Assembly (NCBI RefSeq): GCF_030812675.1
Contig: NZ_JAUSTE010000011.1
Span: 1 to 64,000, forward strand
DNA: 64,000 nucleotides
Direction of reading: 5' to 3'
From: Sinomonas atrocyanea
GTDB taxonomy: Bacteria > Actinomycetota > Actinomycetes > Actinomycetales > Micrococcaceae
Shown here: positions 31,732 through 40,055 of the stretch, piece by piece
Layout of the letters: each line of letters opens with the position of its first letter
Numbering within the stretch: position 1 is the stretch's first letter
Notes under the pieces: model-generated
What the model was told of the DNA's origin: nothing
The model's input: the letters and a program-made list of their open reading frames with translations, nothing else
The model's database searches: none
Translations under genes and position numbers: made by a program

Positions 31732-32979
31732 TTACTTCGCGTTGACGTTCTCGAGCACCACTGCGAGGCCCTGGCCCACGCCGATGCAGATGGCCGCGAC
31801 GCCCCACCGCTGGCCGCTGCGCTGGAGCGAGCGGGCGAGCGTGCCGAGGATGCGGCCGCCCGAGGCACCGAGCGGGTGGCCCATCGCGATCGCGCCGCCG
31901 TGCTGGTTGACGATCTCGGGGTCGATCTTCCACGCGTCCACGCAGGCGAGGGACTGGGCGGCGAAGGCCTCGTTGAGCTCGACGGCGCCGACCTCGTCCC
32001 AGCCGATCCCCGCCTTGGCGAGGGCCCGGTTCGCGGCCTCGACCGGCGCGAAGCCGAAGTACTGCGGCTCGTTGGCGGCGGCGCCGCGGCCGGCGATGCG
32101 CGCGATCGGCTCCAGGCCCAGCGTGCCCGCGGCGCCCTCGGAGCCGAGCAGCACGGCGGAGGCGCCGTCGGAGAGCGGGGAGGCGTTGCCGGCAGTGACG
32201 GTGCCGCCCGCCGTCGTCCCCGAGCGGTCGCCGTTGTCCTTGCGGAACACGGTCTTGAGCCCGGCGAGCTTCTCGGCGGAGGAGCCGGGACGGATGCCCT
32301 CGTCGCGGGTGAGGTCGGTGCCGGGCACCGGGACCACGAGGTCGTCGTAGAAGCCGGCGTTCCACGCGGCGTCGGCGAGGTTGTGGGAGCGGGCGGCGAA
32401 CTCGTCCTGGCGGTCGCGGCCGATCGAGAAGCGCTCGCGCAGCTGCTCGGTCGCCTCGCCGAGGGAGACGGTCCACTCGGCGGGCATGTTCTTGTTCACG
32501 AGGCGCCAGCCGAGCGTGGTGGAGGCGAGGGCCATGTCGCCGGCCGGGTAGGGCTTCTCGGTCTTGGGCAGGACCCAGGGCGCGCGGGACATGGACTCGA
32601 CGCCGCCCACGAGCATGACGTCGGCGTCGCCCACCTGGATCTGGCGGGAGGCGATCATCGCGGCGTCGAGGGAGGAGCCGCAGAGCCGGTTCACCGTGGT
32701 GCCCGGGATCGAGACCGGCAGGCCCGCGAGGAGGGTGGCCATGCGGGCCACGTTGCGGTTCTCCTCGCCGGCACCGTTGGCGTTGCCGAAGATGACCTCG
32801 TCGATCGCGCCGGGCTCGCCGCCCGCTCCCTCGAGGGCCTCGGGGGTCAGGCCCGGGGCGCGGTCCACGATCGAGCGGACCATGTGGGCCGCGAGGTCGT
32901 CGGGGCGGACGCCGGCCAGGCCGCTGCCGAACTTGCCGAACGGGGTGCGGATGGCGTCGTAGACGAACGCGTCAGTCAT
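31732..32979 (-). CDS. pcaF: 3-oxoadipyl-CoA thiolase
   Basis: 415 residues of the thiolase family: acylated Cys100 in VNRLCGSSLDA, NEAFAAQ, the His in GGAIAMGHPLGASG and the second Cys in ICIGVGQGLA. It cleaves 3-oxoadipyl-CoA to succinyl-CoA and acetyl-CoA, the final step. The start overlaps the pcaC stop (ATGA). It is slightly longer than common thiolases because of a GAGGEPGA-type insertion around residue 50. Confidence 0.93.
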   Translation of the reverse strand: MTDAFVYDAIRTPFGKFGSGLAGVRPDDLAAHMVRSIVDRAPGLTPEALEGAGGEPGAIDEVIFGNANGAGEENRNVARMATLLAGLPVSIPGTTVNRLCGSSLDAAMIASRQIQVGDADVMLVGGVESMSRAPWVLPKTEKPYPAGDMALASTTLGWRLVNKNMPAEWTVSLGEATEQLRERFSIGRDRQDEFAARSHNLADAAWNAGFYDDLVVPVPGTDLTRDEGIRPGSSAEKLAGLKTVFRKDNGDRSGTTAGGTVTAGNASPLSDGASAVLLGSEGAAGTLGLEPIARIAGRGAAANEPQYFGFAPVEAANRALAKAGIGWDEVGAVELNEAFAAQSLACVDAWKIDPEIVNQHGGAIAMGHPLGASGGRILGTLARSLQRSGQRWGVAAICIGVGQGLAVVLENVNAK

Positions 32980-33446
32980 GAGTTCGAGTCCTTAGTGCTG
33001 TCTGCATCAATCTGGTCGAGGGTCTTCTGGGCCACCTTGAAGGCGGTGTTGGCCGAGGGGACCCCGCAGTAGATCGCGCTCTGCAGGATCACCTCCTTGA
33101 TCTCGTCCCGCGTGAGCCCGTTGCGCAGGGCGGCGCGGACGTGCATCGCGAACTCGTCCCAGTGCCCGTGCGCGATCATCGCGGTGAGCACGGCGACCGA
33201 GCGCATCTGGCGGCTGAGGCCGGGCCGCGTCCAGATGCCGCCCCACGCGATGCGGGTGATCATGTTCTGGAACTCCGCCGTGAACTCGGTGGTGTTCGCG
33301 TTGGCGCGGTCCACGTGCTCGTCGGAGAGCACCTCGCGGCGCACGGCCAGGCCGCCGTCGTACAGCTCGCGCTGGGTGGCGTCGGGCTGGACGGCCCCGG
33401 CCCGCTCCTGCGGGACCCAGTTCTCGCCGGCCTGCTGGTGGCTCAT
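32976..33446 (-). CDS. pcaC: 4-carboxymuconolactone decarboxylase
   Basis: 156 residues of the CMD/AhpD fold; the core runs from REVLSDEHVDRA to the conserved ITRIAWGGIWTRPGLSRQMRS, HWDEFAMHVRAALRNG and ILQSAIYCGVPSANTAF. It decarboxylates 4-carboxymuconolactone to the enol-lactone handed to PcaD. GGAGGCGCG precedes ATG 33446. Here it is a separate gene rather than the PcaDC fusion (PcaL) seen in some actinobacteria, although the two overlap by 4 bp. Confidence 0.93.
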   Translation of the reverse strand: MSHQQAGENWVPQERAGAVQPDATQRELYDGGLAVRREVLSDEHVDRANANTTEFTAEFQNMITRIAWGGIWTRPGLSRQMRSVAVLTAMIAHGHWDEFAMHVRAALRNGLTRDEIKEVILQSAIYCGVPSANTAFKVAQKTLDQIDADSTKDSNS

Positions 33447-34303
33447 CGCGCCTCCTGCCCGGCGCCGGATCCGTCCACGCCGCTCACCGTGCGGGCGGCC
33501 GCGGCGAAGTGCTTGCGGAGCAGGTCTGCGACGAGGGCCGGGTCCTCGGTGGGCGCGATGTGCGCCACGCCCGGGACCTCGACGGCGGTGCCGTCCTGCG
33601 CGTGCTCGGCCATCCACCGGGCATCGGCGATGGGGCAGACCGAGTCGAATTCGCCGGCCACAGCGAGGAACGGCACCGCGATCTCGCCGAAGCGGTCGCG
33701 GACGTCGTACGCGGCGATGGCGCGGCAGACCGCCGCGTAGCCGAACCGGTCGGCGTCGCGCAGGGTGTGGAGGAGGCGCGAGGACTCGGTGGGGTGGGAG
33801 CCCAGGAAGCCGGGGGCGAACCAGATCTCGGCCGAGGCCTGCAGGCGGACGGCGGTGCCCTGCTTGGCGACCTGGTCGGCGCGCTCGGCGTAGCCCTCGG
33901 CGCCGTTGAAGCGGGCCGAGGAGCAGAACATCGCCAGGCTCAGGAGCCGTTCGGGGTGCCGCAGGGCCAGTTCGGCGCCCGTGGCGCCGCCCACGGAGTC
34001 GCCGGCGTAGTGGAAGCGGACCGGCCGTTCATCACCGCGGGCTGGGACGATCGAGTCGACGAGGGCCACGACCGCGTCCGCGAGTTCCCCGATGCTGAAC
34101 TCGGTGTCGGGGTCCGCGGCGGGCGAGATGCCGTGGCCGGGCAGGTCCCAGCCGAGGATGTCGTAGTCGTCGCCGAGGAGGCGCGCGGCGTCGTCCCACA
34201 TGACGGTCGAGGTTCCGAGCGACGGCCCGAGCACCACGAGCTCCTTGTCCCCGAGCTGCTCGCGCGGGCTGAGGCGGACGGCCTTGATCTTCGGCATGCT
34301 CAC
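33443..34303 (-). CDS. pcaD: 3-oxoadipate enol-lactonase
   Basis: 286 residues of the alpha/beta-hydrolase fold: LGTSTVMWDDAA, GWDLPGHGIS, the nucleophile Ser in AGDSVGGATG, an acid in AGEFDSVCP and a His in VAHIAPTEDP. It hydrolyses 3-oxoadipate enol-lactone. AAGGAC lies 6 nt before GTG 34303, which I take as the start; ATG 34297 is two codons on. Overlaps pcaC by 4 bp. Confidence 0.9.
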   Translation of the reverse strand: MSMPKIKAVRLSPREQLGDKELVVLGPSLGTSTVMWDDAARLLGDDYDILGWDLPGHGISPAADPDTEFSIGELADAVVALVDSIVPARGDERPVRFHYAGDSVGGATGAELALRHPERLLSLAMFCSSARFNGAEGYAERADQVAKQGTAVRLQASAEIWFAPGFLGSHPTESSRLLHTLRDADRFGYAAVCRAIAAYDVRDRFGEIAVPFLAVAGEFDSVCPIADARWMAEHAQDGTAVEVPGVAHIAPTEDPALVADLLRKHFAAAARTVSGVDGSGAGQEAR

Positions 34304-34366
34304 GTGCTGGTCCTTTCCTTCAGGTGTCACTGGATGTCGTGGAGCGGGTCTCAGCGTGGCGCAGGG

Positions 34367-35866
34367 TCAGGCCCTGCGGAGCTGGCCCCGCAGCGGTTCG
34401 CGGAGCTGGGCCGCGGTGGCTTCGTAGTCGGCGAGCACGCGGTCCACGATCCCGGCCGCGTCGCCGCGGTAGCCCGCCGGGTCGAGCAGCTCGTCGAGGC
34501 GGGCATCGGTCACCGTCTCCGTGCGCACGACGCCGCGCAGCGCCTCGCGCAGGACCCTCGCCTGCTCGTCGGTCCCGGCGCCGTCCCTGGCCGCGCCGAT
34601 CGCGGCATCGACGGCGGACTGGACGCCCTCGCGGCCGCCCTCGGCCACGGGGGCGAGCTCGAGCATGAGCCGCTCGCTCGTCAGCAGCGGCCCGGAGATT
34701 GCGAGGTTGGCGCGCATGCGCCCAGGGAAGACCCGCAGCCCTTCGGCGAGCTCGCGCAGGGCGGCCGCCGCGCCCGAGGCCAGGCGCAGGAGGGTGCGGA
34801 GGGCGGGCCACTCGGTGTGCCACGCGCCGCCGGTGCGCTCGTCCTCGGCCAGGGCCGCGGCGAGCTCGACCTGCGCTGCGTGGGCCGGGGCCTGGAGCGC
34901 GGCGGAGCGGATGAGGGTCGAGAGGGCAGGGTTCTGCTTCTGCGGCATGGCCGAGGAGACGCCGCGCCCGGCGGCGAGCGGCTCGCCCAGCTCCCCGATC
35001 TCGGGGCGTGAGAGGAGCATGACGTCGTTGGCCACGTGGCCGGCTGCCGTGCAGGCGGCGGCGAGGGCGTGGGCGAGGTCGGTGACCGGCCCGCGGAAGG
35101 ACTGCCACGGTGCGACGGCCGCGTCCAGGCCCGCGCGGCGGGCCCAGTCGGCCGCCAGTGTGGCGGGCTCGGCGCCGAGCGCGACGAGGGAGGCGTTGGT
35201 GCCCGCTGCTCCCCCGCACTGGACGGGGAAGCGGAGGCCCGCGAGCCGGGCCTCGGCGTGGGCGATGCCCTGGAGCCAGTTGGCGGCCTTGAGCCCGAAG
35301 CTCGAGGGGAGGGAGTGCTGCGCGAGGGTGCGGGCCACCTGGGGGGTGTCCCGGTGCTGCGCCGCGAGGTCCGCGAGGGCGTCCGCGGCGGCCGCGAGGT
35401 CGGCCGCGATCCCCACCACGGCGCGGCGGCCCACGAGCTGCAGCGCCGAGTCGAGCACGTCCTGGCTCGTGAGCCCCTGGTGGACTGCGCCCTTCCCGGG
35501 ACCGTCGGGGTCCGCATCGGCAACGGAGGCCCGCAGCGCCTTCACCAGGGGGATGACGGGGTTCCCGCCGCCCTGGCCCGCCTCGGCGAGCCGGGCCGGG
35601 CTGAGCGGCCCCGCCGGGGAGCCGGCGGCAGCCCGCACCACGGACCGCACGGCCGCTCCCGCACCCCGGCCCGCGAGGCCGGCGGCCTCGAGCGCCTCGG
35701 CCCAGCACGCCTCGAGGTCGGCCATCGCGGCGACCAGTGCGGCGTCGCCCGTCGGGGCCGCCACGGAAGGCGAGGCCCAGACGGGGGCGAGCAGGCCGAC
35801 GTCGGCCGGGTCGAGGCTGGCGGGGCCGGCTGGATCGCCGGCGGGGCGGGGGGCGGGAACCGTCAT
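34367..35866 (-). CDS. pcaB: 3-carboxy-cis,cis-muconate cycloisomerase
   Basis: 499 residues of the fumarase/aspartase superfamily, with the signature GVSSAMPQKQNPALS and HQGLTSQDVLDSAL. It lactonises 3-carboxymuconate to 4-carboxymuconolactone. It is about 50-100 residues longer than many PcaB proteins, mainly from Ala-rich stretches at the N terminus and near the C terminus. It lies 19 bp after pcaG. Confidence 0.9.
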   Translation of the reverse strand: MTVPAPRPAGDPAGPASLDPADVGLLAPVWASPSVAAPTGDAALVAAMADLEACWAEALEAAGLAGRGAGAAVRSVVRAAAGSPAGPLSPARLAEAGQGGGNPVIPLVKALRASVADADPDGPGKGAVHQGLTSQDVLDSALQLVGRRAVVGIAADLAAAADALADLAAQHRDTPQVARTLAQHSLPSSFGLKAANWLQGIAHAEARLAGLRFPVQCGGAAGTNASLVALGAEPATLAADWARRAGLDAAVAPWQSFRGPVTDLAHALAAACTAAGHVANDVMLLSRPEIGELGEPLAAGRGVSSAMPQKQNPALSTLIRSAALQAPAHAAQVELAAALAEDERTGGAWHTEWPALRTLLRLASGAAAALRELAEGLRVFPGRMRANLAISGPLLTSERLMLELAPVAEGGREGVQSAVDAAIGAARDGAGTDEQARVLREALRGVVRTETVTDARLDELLDPAGYRGDAAGIVDRVLADYEATAAQLREPLRGQLRRA

Positions 35867-35885
35867 CGTGTCTTCCTTGCCCGGG

Positions 35886-36476
35886 CTAGGCCTGGCCGTG
35901 GAAGTCGAGGAACACGGTCTCGTCCTCGCCCTGCAGCCGGATGTCCCAGTGGAGCGAGCCGTCGGCGAGGCGCTCTGCGACGAGCGTCTTGCGGCGGGCG
36001 GGCTCGAGGGCGGACAGGACGGGGTCGTTCGCGAGGGCCTCGGCGTCTTCGGGCAGGTACACGCGGGTGAACAGGCGGTTCAGCAGGCCGCGGGCGAACA
36101 CGGTCACGGCGATGAACGGCGCCTTGCCGGGCTCGGTGGGTCCGGGGTTGACCGTCGTGAAGACGTACTTGCCCGTGTTGCCCACCGCGACGCGGCCCCA
36201 GCCGGTGAACGTGCGGCCATCGCGGACCAGCGAGCCGGTCTCGGCGACCACGTTGCCCTTGGCGTCCGCCTGCCAGATTTCCAGCAGCGCGTCCGGAATC
36301 GGGTCGCCGTGACCGTCCAGCACCGTGCCGTGCAGCGTGATGCTGTCCGGGGAGCCCGGCGGTACGAGCTCCCCGCCCTTCTCGAACGGCAGCGCGAAGC
36401 CGTAGAACGGGCCGATGGTCTGCGCCGGCGTCTCGGTCAGGCTGGTCTTCGTGCTGTTCACGTTCTCAGTGCTCAT
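35886..36476 (-). CDS. pcaG: Protocatechuate 3,4-dioxygenase, alpha subunit
   Basis: 196 residues: TPAQTIGPFYGFALPF, then the intradiol core ITLHGTVLDGHGDPIPDALLEIWQA. The alpha chain lacks the iron ligands but shapes the active site with PcaH. Its start lies inside the end of pcaH (11-bp overlap), ensuring matched expression. Confidence 0.95.
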   Translation of the reverse strand: MSTENVNSTKTSLTETPAQTIGPFYGFALPFEKGGELVPPGSPDSITLHGTVLDGHGDPIPDALLEIWQADAKGNVVAETGSLVRDGRTFTGWGRVAVGNTGKYVFTTVNPGPTEPGKAPFIAVTVFARGLLNRLFTRVYLPEDAEALANDPVLSALEPARRKTLVAERLADGSLHWDIRLQGEDETVFLDFHGQA

Positions 36477-37284
36477 CGTCGCCCTGCTCTCCGTAGGCTT
36501 CGTTCTCGGTCCAGGTGCGCTTCGGGCCGGTGAGGACGATGTCCCACTCGTAGCCGAGCGCCCACTCGGGCGAGGTCAGGTCGTGGTTGTACTTGGCGAT
36601 CAGGCGATCGCGGGCATCCTGGTCCACGATCGACTGGTAGATCGGGTCGAGCGGGAACAGCTGGTCTCCCGGGAAGTACATCTGCGTGATGATGCGCTGG
36701 GTGAACTCCGAGCCGAAGAGGCTGAAGTGGATGTGCGCGGGGCGCCACGCATTGAGGTGGTTCTTCCACGGGTAGGCGCCGGGCTTGATGGTGAGGAACT
36801 CGTAGGAGCCGTCCGGGCCGGTGATGCAGCGGCCGACGCCGGTGAAGTTCGGGTCGATGGGGGCCGGGTGCTGGTCGCGCTTGTGGATGTAGCGGCCGGC
36901 CGAGTTGGCCTGCCAGATCTCCACGAGCTGGCCCGCGACGGGGCGGCCGTCGCCGTCGAGCACCTTGCCGCGGAGCACCATGCGTTCACCGAGCGGCTCG
37001 CCGTTGTGCTGGATGGTCAGGTTCGACTCGAGCGCATGCACGTCCTGGTGTCCGAACGCCGGGCTGTAGAGCTCGATCGTCTCGGGATCGGCATGGTGCA
37101 GGCTCTTGGTGGGGTGCCGCAGGATCGAGCTGCGGTACGGGGCGTAGTCGACGCGGGGCTGCGTCTCGGCGGGTGCCCCTGCGGCGCGCCCGGCCTTGTA
37201 GGACTCCTCGATGTCCCGGATCTCCTGGCTGACGATCGCCTGATTGTCAGCCGCGGCGTCCGACGACTTGACGGGCTCGCCCAT
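36466..37284 (-). CDS. pcaH: Protocatechuate 3,4-dioxygenase, beta subunit
   Basis: 272 residues. The non-haem Fe(III) ligands are all visible: Y132 (GRYIHKRD), Y171 (GAYPWKNHL), H184 and H186 (RPAHIHFS). The enzyme opens the protocatechuate ring between the two hydroxyls. It is first in the pca operon; GAGGAGGAGAG precedes ATG 37284. The N-terminal 40 residues are an unusual linker-like extension. Confidence 0.95.
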   Translation of the reverse strand: MGEPVKSSDAAADNQAIVSQEIRDIEESYKAGRAAGAPAETQPRVDYAPYRSSILRHPTKSLHHADPETIELYSPAFGHQDVHALESNLTIQHNGEPLGERMVLRGKVLDGDGRPVAGQLVEIWQANSAGRYIHKRDQHPAPIDPNFTGVGRCITGPDGSYEFLTIKPGAYPWKNHLNAWRPAHIHFSLFGSEFTQRIITQMYFPGDQLFPLDPIYQSIVDQDARDRLIAKYNHDLTSPEWALGYEWDIVLTGPKRTWTENEAYGEQGDDEH

Positions 37285-37360
37285 GGGCTCTCCTCCTCTA
37301 GCTTCCTTGCAGAGTCGTTTCTCAGCAGAGTGCCCCGCACTTCGCCTGGCATCCTCTGTC

Positions 37361-37409
37361 AGAGTAGCGCGATGTTCGCATCCTGCACAAGTGTTCGGCA
37401 TGCGAACAC
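37361..37409 (-). promoter_or_regulatory. pca operon promoter with IclR-type operators
   Basis: GTGTTCGGCATGCGAACAC (37391-37409) is a perfect inverted repeat of 7-bp arms and 5-bp centre. A third half-site TGTTCG lies at 37373-37378. On the minus strand TTGTGC (37385-37390) and TACTCT (37361-37366), 18 nt apart, could be the -35 and -10. The operator abuts the -35. The mobA upstream region has the same 19-bp motif. Confidence 0.6.
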
Positions 37410-37580
37410 CATATGCCGCCGAGGACGTACGGGGCTGTCCTGCCAATGTAGGACGGGGCCCGGATGTGATCTATAGAACTTCCGATGAACGGAAGAAGTG
37501 GATTGGCGTGGTGCCGTGCCCCGCGTTTCATCGCCCTGCCCTGCGGGTACTGGACGCAGATGCTGACGGGAGCCGTGGCC

Positions 37581-38480
37581 ATGGGCCACGCGGCGAAGGT
37601 CTTCTCCTCGACCCACTGGTTCGGGATCCCCATCGCGCTGCTCGGCGCCGTCTTCCTGGCCTTCGGGACCATCTTCCAGGGCCGCGGGGTCGGCGCCCAC
37701 GGGACGCGGGAGACGAGCCTGCGGACCCTCGCGCGCAGGCCCGTCTGGCTCGCCGGGAGCGCGATGCTCGGGGCGGCCGTGCTGCTGCAGCTCGCCGCCC
37801 TCCGGTTCTCCCCCCTCATGGTGGTCCAGCCGATCGGCGCCGCGGCGCTCGTGGTGACAGCCCTCGCCAACGCCCGCGGGTCCCGCCAGGCACCCGGTGG
37901 CCGGCAGACGGCGGCGATCCTGCTCAGCGTCGCCGGCATCGCCGCGTTCGTCGCCGTGGCCTCTGCCTCGGCGCAGGACGTCGAGATCAGCGACGCCCAT
38001 CTGCGCACGATCCTGATCCTCCTCGCCATGGCGGTCGCCGCGGGGCTCCTCGTCAGCGCCCGCAACCGCTCGCGTCCCAACGCCACCCTGTCCACGGCCG
38101 CGGCCGGTGTGCTCTACGGCTTCGTCGCGACCCTCGTGAAGGCCGTGATCGGCCGGCTCGTGCAGGGGGACTTCGCGTGGCTCTCGATCGTCGGCGTGGC
38201 CGGGCTCGCCGTCGCTGTCGTCATCGGGGCCCGCCTCGTCCAGAAGGCCCACGCCGGCGGCAGCGACGAGCTCGTCGTGGCCGGCCTGACCGTAGTCGAC
38301 CCGATGACGGCGGTCGGTCTCGGGATCGCCGTGCTCGGCGAGGCCGACGCCGCCCCGCCGGCCGCCTTTGCGGGCTTCCTCGCCGCCGGGGCCGCCGCCG
38401 TGGCGGGCGTGTGGCTGCTCGCCAGGCCCGCGGGCCAGCGCCGGTCCGCCGGGACGGGCGGCCGGACGAGGGAAGGATGA
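37581..38480 (+). CDS. DMT/NIPA-like membrane transporter
   Basis: The 299-residue protein has about nine transmembrane helices, beginning HWFGIPIALLGAVFLAFGTIFQGRGV and including RPVWLAGSAMLGAAVLLQLAALRFSPLMVVQPIGAAALVVTAL in pieces typical of actinobacterial DMT-superfamily (NIPA/EamA-like) proteins. The substrate is unknown. The frame is open from 37485, but the ATG at 37581 has a GGGAG and puts the first helix near the N terminus; 37560 is an alternative. Its stop overlaps the glycosyltransferase start. Confidence 0.7.
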   Translation: MGHAAKVFSSTHWFGIPIALLGAVFLAFGTIFQGRGVGAHGTRETSLRTLARRPVWLAGSAMLGAAVLLQLAALRFSPLMVVQPIGAAALVVTALANARGSRQAPGGRQTAAILLSVAGIAAFVAVASASAQDVEISDAHLRTILILLAMAVAAGLLVSARNRSRPNATLSTAAAGVLYGFVATLVKAVIGRLVQGDFAWLSIVGVAGLAVAVVIGARLVQKAHAGGSDELVVAGLTVVDPMTAVGLGIAVLGEADAAPPAAFAGFLAAGAAAVAGVWLLARPAGQRRSAGTGGRTREG

Positions 38481-39319
38481 CGGGCATGGGCGCCGTGTCG
38501 ATCGTGATTCCCGCGTTCAACGAGGAGGCCCTCATCCGTCGCAGCCTCGAGGCGGCTGTCGGCCAGACCGTCCCCGCCCGGGAGATCCTCGTCGTCGACA
38601 ACGGCTCCTCCGATGCCACGGCGCAGGTGGTCCGGCAGTTCCAGTCGGCACATCCGGGCCACGGCGTGCGGCTGGTCCGACAGGACGGGGCCTCGGGCAT
38701 CGTGCCCACGCGCAACCGTGGCTTCGACGAGGCCCGCGGCGAGGTCATCGGGCGCTTCGACGCGGACAGCCTCCCCTCCCCGGACTGGGTGGAACAGGTC
38801 GAGGCCTGCTTCGCTGACGGCACCGTGGCGGCGGCGACCGGCCCCGTGTACTACTGGGACCTGCCCTTCCGCCGCCTCCTCCTGGCCGCCGACAGGCTGG
38901 TGCGCCGCGCGATGCTCCAGGCGGTCCCGAACGAGTTCCGGTTCCTCTTCGGCTCCAACATGGCCCTCCGCGCGAGCGCGTGGAAGCTCATCCGCGGCGA
39001 GACCTGCCCGGACGAGCACGACCGCCTGCACGAGGACATCGATCTGGCCCTCCATCTGGCCGGTCGGGGCCTGCGCATCGCCTACAGCCCGTCGATGGTC
39101 ACGGGCATCTCTTCCCGCAGGCTGGACGACTCGCCGCGGGACTTCGTCTTCTACGTCACCCGGTTCGGCCGCACCTACGCCGCGCACGGCATCCACTCCA
39201 AGCGCCTGAAGGCACCGACGGTGTTCTTCCTCGGCATCTACCTCCCGGCGAGACTGGTGCGGAGCGCCTACCGCCGCTGGTCGCGGAGTCCGTCCGGGGA
39301 GCCTCCGGGTGGCCGCTGA
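38477..39319 (+). CDS. Family 2 glycosyltransferase
   Basis: 280 residues with a GT-A fold: VSIVIPAFNEEALIRRSLEA, EILVVDNGSSDAT, the metal-binding FDADS and a later HEDIDLALH with catalytic-type acidic residues. It should add a sugar from a nucleotide donor to a cell-envelope acceptor. There is no transmembrane anchor except a weak C-terminal hydrophobic stretch. The start is ATG 38477 (overlapping the upstream stop) or 38486, which has better ribosome-site spacing. Confidence 0.8.
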   Translation: MTGMGAVSIVIPAFNEEALIRRSLEAAVGQTVPAREILVVDNGSSDATAQVVRQFQSAHPGHGVRLVRQDGASGIVPTRNRGFDEARGEVIGRFDADSLPSPDWVEQVEACFADGTVAAATGPVYYWDLPFRRLLLAADRLVRRAMLQAVPNEFRFLFGSNMALRASAWKLIRGETCPDEHDRLHEDIDLALHLAGRGLRIAYSPSMVTGISSRRLDDSPRDFVFYVTRFGRTYAAHGIHSKRLKAPTVFFLGIYLPARLVRSAYRRWSRSPSGEPPGGR

Positions 39320-39369
39320 GCGCCTTGGGCTAGGGGCGAGGCGCAGGGCCACGAGCTCCCCACACAGAA

Positions 39370-39403
39370 AACGACCCGGCGGCCAGAAGGCTGCCGGGTC
39401 GTT
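39370..39403 (-). terminator. Rho-independent terminator of the LAETG gene
   Basis: AACGACCCGGC (39370-39380) pairs with GCCGGGTCGTT (39393-39403). On the minus strand the stem is followed by TTTTC, so it stops transcription of the gene ending at 39417. On the plus strand there is no T-run. Confidence 0.8.
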
Positions 39404-39416
39404 CCGCGTCAGGAAA

Positions 39417-39977
39417 TCAGGCGCGGCGCTGCTTGCGCACGAAGCCGAGGGTCGCAACGATCGCGACGCCGAGGACGAGGGCGCCGGCACCGATCCAGAC
39501 CATGAGCATCGGGAGCGAGGCACCCGTCTCGGCCAGGGCGGCGCCACCGGCGTTGCCCATCGAGGCGCTCGTGCCGGTGTTGGCGACGCTGGCCGGGACG
39601 ACCGTGATGGTGGCGGTGCCGACGTTGCCCGAGGTGAGGCCCTTGGCGGTCAGGGTGTAGGTGCCCGAGGCGTCAGCCGGAAGGGTGACGTTGAAGGACA
39701 CGGCGCCCGTGGCGGAGGCCTGCTTGGTGAACTGGGTGGTGACCGCGGCCTTCACGACCGAGAGGGTCACTGCCGTGTTCCCGGTCACGGAGGCGCTGAC
39801 CTCCTCGTTCGGGGCGAAGGAGCCAGCAGCGAAGTTGACGGTCACGGTGCCGCCGGGCGTCGCATCGCCGGCGACGGTGATGTTGTTGCTCACGACGTAG
39901 GCGGCGTTGGCGGCGGACGGCGCAGCGACCAGCGCCGCAAAGGCGACGGCTAGGACTGCGATGGCTTTCTTCAGCAT
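39417..39977 (-). CDS. LAETG-anchored surface protein
   Basis: 186 residues: a signal peptide (MLKKAIAVLAVAFAALVAAPSAANA), one Ig-like beta domain of about 100 residues (GGTVTVNFAAGSFAPNEEV onward), and a sorting signal with LAETG at 148-152, a hydrophobic helix and RKQRRA. LAxTG is the signal read by class E sortases of high-G+C actinobacteria, and such a sortase is encoded about 3.7 kb away. The product should be linked covalently to the wall. GGGGGAG precedes ATG 39977. Confidence 0.85.
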   Translation of the reverse strand: MLKKAIAVLAVAFAALVAAPSAANAAYVVSNNITVAGDATPGGTVTVNFAAGSFAPNEEVSASVTGNTAVTLSVVKAAVTTQFTKQASATGAVSFNVTLPADASGTYTLTAKGLTSGNVGTATITVVPASVANTGTSASMGNAGGAALAETGASLPMLMVWIGAGALVLGVAIVATLGFVRKQRRA

Positions 39978-40055
39978 CACGAGGCTCCCCCAGAAGGATT
40001 GATAGTTAACAGTCAGTTCTGCAACCGCCCGCGACTAAGGCGCTACACGGACACG